This document shows, piece after piece, positions 28,413-35,409 of a DNA stretch of 52,274 nt. Numbering within the stretch: position 1 is the stretch's first letter; each line of letters starts with the position of its first letter. The DNA lies in assembly GCF_949820605.1 (NCBI RefSeq), contig NZ_CATKVU010000004.1:12501-64774 (forward strand), given 5' to 3'. Source of the stretch: Segatella copri (GTDB lineage Bacteria; Bacteroidota; Bacteroidia; Bacteroidales; Bacteroidaceae). The notes beneath the pieces are model-generated. The model did no database searches. It saw only the letters and a program-made list of their open reading frames with translations, and was not told the origin of the DNA. A program made the position numbers and the translations under genes.

Positions 28413-29662
28413 AGGTTAAGCTTAAACCTTTCTTTAAACATAGCCATCTCTCTAGCTGGGATTTGAAGCAGAGTAGCTAAACTTTCCCATTGACTAACTG
28501 CTGCTTGAACCTCTTGGATGATGATTTTAGCTTCCTCCCTCTTAATCATGTAGCTTTCAGATGAATCAAGCAGAATATTGATGTCTGCCTTGTTTGAAGA
28601 TTCATTAATCAGAAGACTCTGATATTCATTGAGGGTAGGATTCATATCATAGGCTGGTGATAGAGTCCAGCCCTTTGGTGTGAGTAGAAAGCCATGGTTT
28701 CTGAAGTGGTCATCAGAATTTCCAATGCAGATGTTGAAAACAACCCTTCGGTAGAGTTCCAGAAGATTTTTCTCTACGTCGCAGCAACCTTGGAGTATGA
28801 AATCAACAATATCGAGATAACCATAACCACCTTGTGCATTATCTCCATCCTTCAATCCCAGCAGAGACATGGATGACGCAAAATGGATTCTCTTAGCTTC
28901 TGCAGTTCGGTCAAAGCGTTTAGACAGGAGTGTGTGATATTTACCCAATCCTCCCAACACCCTGGTTTGAGCTACCAGGATACCAGCCTTTTGAGCTAGC
29001 AGGTGAGAAAAGTGCTCCCAAAGTCCTGCGTCATAGTCATCTTTTCGAGAAGGAAACTTTGCGATGCATAGATTACCTTTTTCATCCAATACGCCTGCTT
29101 TAGGTCTTGCGCCACCCAATGAAGTACCAGGTTGGATGAGCTGCGCTATCCATTTTTTTTCAGGCAAAACATCATTCTCTTCAGATCTTTCTACTTCTTG
29201 ACTGGCATGAACCAATTCTCTAATCTCTGTTAATGGAGGTATCTTGAGAGATGGAGACACATTGATATAATCACCTTCCATTTCCTTCTTAAACCTAAAT
29301 CCACCCATTCTGGAGAAGTCATCGATACCCATGAGGTAATCGAACGAAGAAAGAGGTCTGACTGCTCTTTTTTCTTCAGCGGCCTGTATCTGTTCTCTTC
29401 TTTTGAGCAAGGTACGTCCCCACCTATCTGGCAAAGCATCAGAAAAACATCCGAAAATATCACTTCCTGGCTGGGTATATTGCATGCCTGGGTAATTGTT
29501 GATGTCCTCTGAAAGCTTGATTCCGGCATGAACCTTAAGCCAATTCTCATCAAACTTAAATGCATAACTGTCAGAGCCGCGCAATTTTTCATAGCACAAC
29601 TCCCCTACCAGCTCCGCTTTGCCGAGCCAGTTAAAATCAGCGAAAACAAACAGTCGTTCCAT
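28409..29662 (-). CDS. HipA-family Ser/Thr kinase toxin (full length)
   Basis: A 417-residue single-chain HipA kinase. The N-terminal subdomain (DIFGCFSDALPDRWGR) is present in the same polypeptide, unlike in the system at 20254. The Gly-rich loop is PGTSLGGARPKAGV, the catalytic loop GNSDDHFRNHG, and the metal-binding Asp is in LSPAYDMNPT. HipA kinases phosphorylate tRNA synthetases and slow growth. The HTH gene ends 2 bp upstream. The two HipA-type systems in this window are distinct in build and not recent duplicates. Confidence 0.88.
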   Translation of the reverse strand: MERLFVFADFNWLGKAELVGELCYEKLRGSDSYAFKFDENWLKVHAGIKLSEDINNYPGMQYTQPGSDIFGCFSDALPDRWGRTLLKRREQIQAAEEKRAVRPLSSFDYLMGIDDFSRMGGFRFKKEMEGDYINVSPSLKIPPLTEIRELVHASQEVERSEENDVLPEKKWIAQLIQPGTSLGGARPKAGVLDEKGNLCIAKFPSRKDDYDAGLWEHFSHLLAQKAGILVAQTRVLGGLGKYHTLLSKRFDRTAEAKRIHFASSMSLLGLKDGDNAQGGYGYLDIVDFILQGCCDVEKNLLELYRRVVFNICIGNSDDHFRNHGFLLTPKGWTLSPAYDMNPTLNEYQSLLINESSNKADINILLDSSESYMIKREEAKIIIQEVQAAVSQWESLATLLQIPAREMAMFKERFKLNL

Positions 29663-29664
29663 TC

Positions 29665-29985
29665 CTACTCCTTTTTAGATGCTCGTTGACGATTCTTCAG
29701 TCCCATATCCTGCAATGCCCTTCCGAGTTTGTCATCCTTTGCCAGGAGCAAGATGTCATCATCCAGCTGAAGAGCATAGAGTACACGAAGGTAAATTCCG
29801 ATGGAAACCGTTGGTAATCCCTTTTCTACCTTGCAAAGTGTAACTTCCGAGCATGTTGCCCTTTCTGCAACTTGCGCCATGCTCAGGTTGCGCCGTAATC
29901 TGGCAAGCTTAATCTGCTCACCCACGATTTCCATCTTTTGAATCAACTTCCTTGGAAGTTTGTTTGCCATTGTATTCTTTGTCAT
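29665..29985 (-). CDS. HipB-like XRE-family antitoxin
   Basis: A 106-residue DNA-binding protein with an XRE helix-turn-helix (RLRRNLSMAQVAERATCSE, then TLCKVEKGLPTVSIG) and a basic tail. It precedes hipA by 2 bp. The start at 29985 (MTKNTMANK) is preferred because the more upstream frame start falls on the TATTTTTGC promoter box; 29970 is also possible. The DNA for its C-terminal region (29718-29761) recurs exactly at 25951-25994, 3.7 kb away. Confidence 0.82.
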   Translation of the reverse strand: MTKNTMANKLPRKLIQKMEIVGEQIKLARLRRNLSMAQVAERATCSEVTLCKVEKGLPTVSIGIYLRVLYALQLDDDILLLAKDDKLGRALQDMGLKNRQRASKKE

Positions 29986-30049
29986 AGCTTTAATCTTAAT
30001 TATGATATGCAAAAATACATAATTTACTTTATTATAAGATGGGTTATCA

Positions 30050-30157
30050 AGTTTTTTTAAGAATAATTAGATGTATTAAATTAAACGGATAAAAACGCAA
30101 AGTAAATGAAAGACTAAAATGATTAAACCTATTGCCCTTACGCATATTTGTGCAAAT
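30050..30157. repeat. Mosaic scar 2: shared AT segment, fsr 3' end, 35-bp element
   Basis: 30053-30081 resembles 46931-46958. 30083-30123 matches the fsr 3' end plus the following intergenic bases (23088-23127) with one difference. 30123-30157 is identical to 26041-26075. Nothing here codes for a protein. Confidence 0.75.
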
Positions 30158-30212
30158 TACACTTATTAATCATGTGCTTTATGATGTGTGTGCGTAAACA
30201 GATTGCATAAAC

Positions 30213-30228
30213 GTGCAAACGTTTGCAC
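30213..30228. promoter_or_regulatory. LacI/GalR-type operator before the fimbrial operon
   Basis: GTGCAAACGTTTGCAC is a perfect 16-bp palindrome with the central AACGTT and TGCAA/TTGCA arms typical of LacI/GalR-family operators. It is centred about 38 bp upstream of the -33 box, roughly -76 from the expected start site. No regulator gene is next to it. Confidence 0.55.
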
Positions 30229-30258
30229 AAAGAAATGTAACCTTTTTGAAAGTTTTTC

Positions 30259-30290
30259 TTGCTTCGTATTGGATTTCCTCTTAAATTTGC
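30259..30290 (+). promoter_or_regulatory. Fimbrial operon promoter
   Basis: TTG (30259-30261) and TAAATTTGC (30282-30290) are 20 bp apart, a good Bacteroidota promoter. The first fimbrial gene starts 78 bp later. Confidence 0.65.
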
Positions 30291-30367
30291 AGCCGAAAAA
30301 AGATACCAACTAGCAAACGAAGACTCAGTTTAATATAAACGAAACCAAATATAAAAGTAAAGATAAG

Positions 30368-30940
30368 ATGAAGCAAACATTCATAAAATCAGCTATGTTG
30401 CTGCTGCTGATCCTTTCAATGGCAACAACGCGAGCGCAGGAGGTCGCTCTGAAGACCAACTTACTGGGATGGGCTTCCACATCTGCCAACGCCGGCATCG
30501 AAATAGGCACGGGCAAGAAAACAACCTTCCAACTCTTCGGCACTCTGAACCCCTGGAAGTTCTCGGGCGACAAGAAGATGAGATTCTGGAATGTTATGCC
30601 GGAATACAGATGGTACACCTGCCAGAAGTTTGGAGGCCATTTCTTCGGAATTCATGCCTTAGGCGGTGAATACAACATTAAAAACATTGACATGCCCTTC
30701 GGCATCCTGCCGAAAACTCTGGAGGGCAGGCACTATGAAGGCTGGTATGTAGGTGGAGGCCTCACCTACGGCTATCAGTGGTTGCTCAATAAGCACCTCA
30801 ATTTCGAAGGGTCTATCGGTTTGGGATATGCCTACAGTCCTTACAAGCTTTACGGACGATGCGAAAAATGTCTCGACAAAGATCACCGCAACTATGTGGG
30901 CCCTACAAAAGCCGCACTATCTCTCATATACGTGTTCTAA
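30368..30940 (+). CDS. DUF3575-family outer-membrane protein, first gene of the fimbrial operon
   Basis: A 190-residue exported protein with a signal peptide ending TTRAQ. The start VALKTNLLGWASTSANAGIE, the repeated aromatic/glycine strands and the C-terminal AALSLIYVF ending in Phe are typical of DUF3575 outer-membrane beta-barrel proteins. Genes of this family regularly open Bacteroidota fimbrial loci, where they probably assist surface assembly; the exact role is unknown. It is followed after 86 bp by the DUF3868/OmpA-like gene. Confidence 0.85.
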   Translation: MKQTFIKSAMLLLLILSMATTRAQEVALKTNLLGWASTSANAGIEIGTGKKTTFQLFGTLNPWKFSGDKKMRFWNVMPEYRWYTCQKFGGHFFGIHALGGEYNIKNIDMPFGILPKTLEGRHYEGWYVGGGLTYGYQWLLNKHLNFEGSIGLGYAYSPYKLYGRCEKCLDKDHRNYVGPTKAALSLIYVF

Positions 30941-31026
30941 GAATTTAACTTAACTGTGGTTTTAAACTGACAATATAAACACGTAATAACTAGACAGAAT
31001 ACAAAAAAAAATAGGGAAATCATAAT

Positions 31027-32364
31027 ATGGATAAGATGAAGCTTTATGCGGTCATTTCGCCCCTCTGCATGCTCTTCTCTCAGGGCATCATGCCTGCTCA
31101 GGCTCAACAGCTGGCAGGGGGTAAGGTTCAGGTAGAAAGTGTTTTAGCACGCAAGAACGGCAACCGGATGGACGTTGCCTTCCGTATGAATCTGAACGAT
31201 TTGAAGATGAAATCAGAGCAGCAGATTATTTTTACACCGGTAATGGTAGGAACTGATTCTATCGCTCTCAACCCTATCATCATCCAGGGTAGAAACCAGG
31301 CTGTAAGATACCGCCGACTTGCCGACAGCAAGAAGAATCCGCAGGCACAGGTTCTTACCCGCAAGAACAAGACCAGTCAGCAGGTTTACTTCGCCCAGTC
31401 TGTTCCTTACCAGAAATGGATGAAGAAGTTCAAACTCTCGGTAAAGGAAGATCTCTGCGGATGCGGCAACCTGATAGAACAGGACAATACGCCGATTGCG
31501 GATATCGACCGTACACCGAAGATTACGAAGGATTTCTTCGTGCAGCCGAAGGCGGAAGCCAAGAAGGTGAGAGCCGAAAAGGGTGAAGCTTATCTCAGCT
31601 TTGTGGTTAACAAGAGTTATATTCTTGCCAACTTCCGTGAGAATGCTACTGAGCTGAAGAAGATTACTTCCACCATCGACCTGGTGAAGAACGATAAGAA
31701 CGTTGAAATCACAGATATTGATATCCATGGTTTTGCTTCGCCTGATGGTTCGTATGCCAACAACAAGCGCCTTGCCAACGAGCGTGCAGCTGCCCTCCGC
31801 AAATATGTGAGCAGCCTCTACACCTTAAACAGCAAACTCTTTACCTATCAGGCTACACCGGAAGACTGGGAAGGATTCAAGAAGAAGATTCAGGCTAGTC
31901 ATCTGGCTGATAAGGAAGCGATACTCGAGATAGCTAACTCCTCGCTGGCTCCCGACGATAAGGACCTGAAGATCAGAAAGCTCCATCCGGCAAGTTACCG
32001 CTATATCCTGGATCATATCTATCCTCGTCTCCGTCATAGCGACTATACGGTAACCTACACGGTTCGTCCGTTCAGCATCGAAGAGGCCAAGGAGATATTG
32101 AAGACCAAACCACAGCAGCTTTCTCTGCAGGAGATGTTCCTGGTGGCACAGACTTACGAGCCGGGTTCGCCAGAGTTTAACGAGGTATTCGACATCGCCG
32201 TCCGCCTCTTCCCAGATGATGAGACAGCGAATCTCAATGCCGCCTGCACCGATTTGCAGAAAGGTGATCTTACTTCTGCCGAAAAGCATCTTGCCAAGGC
32301 AGGCAACTCGAAAGAGGCAGAGCGTGTAAGAGATGTCTTCAAGCAGATAAAGGAATTGGAATAA
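31027..32364 (+). CDS. DUF3868/OmpA-domain protein of the fimbrial operon
   Basis: A 445-residue exported protein with a signal peptide ending PAQAQQ. Residues 30-170 match the DUF3868 pattern seen in fimbrial clusters (VESVLARKNGNRMDVAFRM). Residues about 185-345 resemble an OmpA-like peptidoglycan-binding domain (DIHGFASPDGSYANNKRLAN, then ERAAALRKYV). The C-terminal 80 residues contain TPR-like helices (FPDDETANLNAACTDLQKGD). It likely anchors the fimbrial machinery to the wall. A start at 31036 (MKLYAV) is equally possible. Confidence 0.83.
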   Translation: MDKMKLYAVISPLCMLFSQGIMPAQAQQLAGGKVQVESVLARKNGNRMDVAFRMNLNDLKMKSEQQIIFTPVMVGTDSIALNPIIIQGRNQAVRYRRLADSKKNPQAQVLTRKNKTSQQVYFAQSVPYQKWMKKFKLSVKEDLCGCGNLIEQDNTPIADIDRTPKITKDFFVQPKAEAKKVRAEKGEAYLSFVVNKSYILANFRENATELKKITSTIDLVKNDKNVEITDIDIHGFASPDGSYANNKRLANERAAALRKYVSSLYTLNSKLFTYQATPEDWEGFKKKIQASHLADKEAILEIANSSLAPDDKDLKIRKLHPASYRYILDHIYPRLRHSDYTVTYTVRPFSIEEAKEILKTKPQQLSLQEMFLVAQTYEPGSPEFNEVFDIAVRLFPDDETANLNAACTDLQKGDLTSAEKHLAKAGNSKEAERVRDVFKQIKELE

Positions 32365-32413
32365 CAGAAAATTAGAGAATAACGATTATATACAAGCTTA
32401 ACTTTCAAAAATT

Positions 32414-34138
32414 ATGAAGATTAAACATTTATTTGGCTTGGCTGTCATCGCAGCTATGACAGCAAGCTGTTCAAGCAATGAGGATCTGGGAACCGCAGGT
32501 CCAGGTACTGGTACTAACGAAGCTGGTGTTGGTTATGCAACTTTCACCATCAACTTGCCTACAACAAGTGGAACACGTGCAGATGGTGATCCTACCTATG
32601 GGCAAGGTACTCTTGATGAGTATGATGTAAATGACGTTACTTTACTTATCTTCAAGAAGGCTGGTAAATCTGAAGGCGACTACACATTCGTAGAAAAAGC
32701 TGAATTGGGTAATATGGCTCCTTGGAAGGCAGAAGGATCTAATGGTATTACTGCGTCTGCTACTATTACTGCAAAATTAGATAATGTTGATCTTACAGGA
32801 ACAGATTATTATGCGCTTGCTATTCTTAACAATACGACTGCAACAGCAGGTAATAAAGTAAAAGACCCAGGTACAGATCAAACTTATTCAGATTGGAATG
32901 CAGCTGCAAATGCCGTTGCTGCAAATTTCACGGATACATCAAAGGGTTTCTATATGGCAAATGCCCCAAAATTTACATCAGGAGAACCAACAACTCTTGT
33001 AAAGATTGATAAGGTATATGCTACAAAGCAAAAAGCTGAAACCAATGCGGCTACAACTATTCATGTAGAGCGCGGTTTGGCTAAGGTGACAGTTGCTGCT
33101 CTTCCTACAAACATCACCCCATCTGGTACAAAATATACTAGCGATAAGGTTGATATTACTGCTTGGAAGTTGGATGTTACTAACAAAAGTACATTCCCTA
33201 TCCATAAGACTGCGGGCTTGACAGAAAAATTCACTACTATTTGGAACAATGTCTCTGGTACGGCACCGGTTACTGCCCGATTCGTAGATGCTGGTAATAC
33301 AGCCTTCAGCCGTGTATATTGGGGCGTTGACCCTAACTATAGTGATGATTTAGATGAGGCTAAATGTGAGGCCGCATTTAATTTACTTGAACCAAATGCA
33401 GAAATTAAGGGTACAGCAAAAGAACCTCAGTACTGTCTTGAGAATACTTTCGACATTAAGCACATGCTGCAAGGTCAGACAACACGTGTTGTATTCAAGG
33501 CAACATATCAACCTCATGGAATCACTAAGGGAGAAACATTCTATAAGATTGGTAACAGCACCGACCTTTGGAAGGAAGCTGATTTGGAGACTCAAATCAA
33601 GGCTAAGGCAGTAGAAGTTCTTGGCGTAGCAGAAACTGAAATCAAAGTTGATCTTGAAGCCAACAATTTGAACGAGGCAGGAACAAGACTGTTGACAGTT
33701 AATAATGTTAAGATTAAGGATAGTAGTGAGGCTGGTTCTCACGCTGTTTCTCAACCTAACATCGATGATATTAATGCCAAGCTTGGTTTAAAAGCTGCAA
33801 AAGGTACAGACCCTATCGTAGGTATCGCAACCTATAAGAATGGCGAGGCTTACTACATTGCCCGCATCAAGCACTTCGGTGACGTTCTGACACCTTGGAA
33901 TGAGGGTGATAAGACTTATGGAGATAACGATGATACATATAACAACATGTATCTCGGCCGTTATGGTGTTCTCCGTAACAACTGGTATGAGTTGACTGTA
34001 GGAAAAGTTAGTGGTCCTGGTACTCCTGATATTCCAACCATCAAGCCAACAGAACCAGATGATGAGAGCTACAAGTACATCAGCGTCAGCGTGAAGATCC
34101 TTCACTGGGCTAAGTGGTCTCACACATACGATTTGTAA
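32414..34138 (+). CDS. Major fimbrial subunit, FimA/Mfa1 family
   Basis: A 574-residue lipoprotein precursor. The lipobox MTASC places the lipidated Cys at residue 19. An N-terminal strand region ends in TTSGTRADGD, where cleavage after Arg55 would expose the groove for donor-strand polymerisation, as in Porphyromonas type V pili. The C-terminus ISVSVKILHWAKWSHTYDL is the expected donor strand. Codon use is noticeably more AT-rich than in the next gene, common for variable surface subunits. A strong hairpin follows it. Confidence 0.85.
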   Translation: MKIKHLFGLAVIAAMTASCSSNEDLGTAGPGTGTNEAGVGYATFTINLPTTSGTRADGDPTYGQGTLDEYDVNDVTLLIFKKAGKSEGDYTFVEKAELGNMAPWKAEGSNGITASATITAKLDNVDLTGTDYYALAILNNTTATAGNKVKDPGTDQTYSDWNAAANAVAANFTDTSKGFYMANAPKFTSGEPTTLVKIDKVYATKQKAETNAATTIHVERGLAKVTVAALPTNITPSGTKYTSDKVDITAWKLDVTNKSTFPIHKTAGLTEKFTTIWNNVSGTAPVTARFVDAGNTAFSRVYWGVDPNYSDDLDEAKCEAAFNLLEPNAEIKGTAKEPQYCLENTFDIKHMLQGQTTRVVFKATYQPHGITKGETFYKIGNSTDLWKEADLETQIKAKAVEVLGVAETEIKVDLEANNLNEAGTRLLTVNNVKIKDSSEAGSHAVSQPNIDDINAKLGLKAAKGTDPIVGIATYKNGEAYYIARIKHFGDVLTPWNEGDKTYGDNDDTYNNMYLGRYGVLRNNWYELTVGKVSGPGTPDIPTIKPTEPDDESYKYISVSVKILHWAKWSHTYDL

Positions 34139-34156
34139 TTCATTTCATATTATTAT

Positions 34157-34199
34157 ATATAGCTCAGCCGCTCTAGCGCTAAGGAGCGGCTGGCTATAT
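34157..34199 (+). terminator. Terminator/attenuator between shaft and anchor genes
   Basis: ATATAGCTCAGCCGCTC (34157-34173) pairs with GAGCGGCTGGCTATAT (34184-34199). It lacks a long T run, so it may stop only part of transcription or stabilise the upstream message, which would favour the major subunit. Confidence 0.65.
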
Positions 34200-34255
34200 C
34201 GGAAGAATAAGAATCAATTTATACACTTTACTTTTTCATAAAACAGATAAGCATC

Positions 34256-35338
34256 ATGGCAAACAAGAAGTTTAACAGTTGGATCAAGAATATATGCATG
34301 GGATGGGGATTCATCATGGCGGGCAGTATGCTCAGCAGCTGCAACGACTTGATGCACGACGACCTGCCTCCTTGTGACATGGGTGTTGACTTGCAGTTCA
34401 AGTACGACTATAATGTGCAGCGTGCCGACATGTTCAATGATCATGTGGGCGGACTCAGCGTATTCGTATACGACGAGCAGGGCAACTTCATTGCTCGCCA
34501 TGATGCCTATAACGATGCGGTATCACAGCCGCTCAAGGACCCTAACTATGCCATGCGAATCAATCTGGAACCGGGCAAATACCGATTCGCAACCTTCGCC
34601 TTCCAAAAGAAATACGAAGATGCACTCGCGCAGCCAGGTGCCAAATTCCAGATAGCTCTACCACAGCAGGGTGACAACATCACCGCCCTCCATGCACGAC
34701 TCGACCGCGAACAGGGCAAGGTGAACAACCAGAGCCAACCGCTCGATACACTCTGGCAAGGACTCAGCAACGAACTGGTTGAAGTAAAAGACCTGCAGGT
34801 TACACGCCATACCATCGGTCTGGTTCGTGATACCAAGCAGCTCACCATCAGCCTGCATCAGACCGACGAGCCTGCCAACATCAATGCCGATGACTTCAGT
34901 TATCAGATAACCAATGCCAACGGCGATATCAGTTACGACAACTCTCTCCTCCCCGACGAGGAGTTGACATATACCCCATACTACACCTGGACCTCTGAGT
35001 TTAAGGATAAGGAGGGCAATGTAAAGGAGCGCACCGCTCATGCCGCCCTCATGTTCTCCCGACTCATCTGGCATCCGGTAGAAGAAAACGACAAGAACGC
35101 CATCCTCACCATCACGAACAAGACTACTGGCGAAGAGGTGGCACGCATCAATCTTGCTGACTGTCTGGCTCAAGGCCGTGGCGCCTTCGAAGCCCGCCAT
35201 TATTCAGAGCAGGAATTCCTGGACCGTGAGTACGACTACAAGCTCGACTTCTTCCTCCAGGGCAACCAGTGGAAGTATATGCAGCTCAGCATTTCCATCC
35301 TGGATTGGAGCAAGCGCATCCAGCGTGTCGATTTCTAA
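34256..35338 (+). CDS. FimB/Mfa2-family fimbrial anchor subunit
   Basis: A 360-residue lipoprotein; the lipobox MLSSC gives Cys29. The mature start DLPPCDMGVDLQFKYDYN is the clear FimB/Mfa2 signature. These proteins stay lipidated, anchor the pilus in the outer membrane and end polymerisation. There is no Arg-cleavage site of the kind seen in the shaft and tip subunits, which fits that role. The C-terminus ends LDWSKRIQRVDF. GC content is visibly higher than in the flanking subunit genes. Confidence 0.88.
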   Translation: MANKKFNSWIKNICMGWGFIMAGSMLSSCNDLMHDDLPPCDMGVDLQFKYDYNVQRADMFNDHVGGLSVFVYDEQGNFIARHDAYNDAVSQPLKDPNYAMRINLEPGKYRFATFAFQKKYEDALAQPGAKFQIALPQQGDNITALHARLDREQGKVNNQSQPLDTLWQGLSNELVEVKDLQVTRHTIGLVRDTKQLTISLHQTDEPANINADDFSYQITNANGDISYDNSLLPDEELTYTPYYTWTSEFKDKEGNVKERTAHAALMFSRLIWHPVEENDKNAILTITNKTTGEEVARINLADCLAQGRGAFEARHYSEQEFLDREYDYKLDFFLQGNQWKYMQLSISILDWSKRIQRVDF

Positions 35339-35409
35339 CCGTTTCAGGTGTCAGAGCCCCTTCCGGGCATTTAGCTCATAAGAGTATTTGACTTTAAAAA
35401 TTAGAAACA

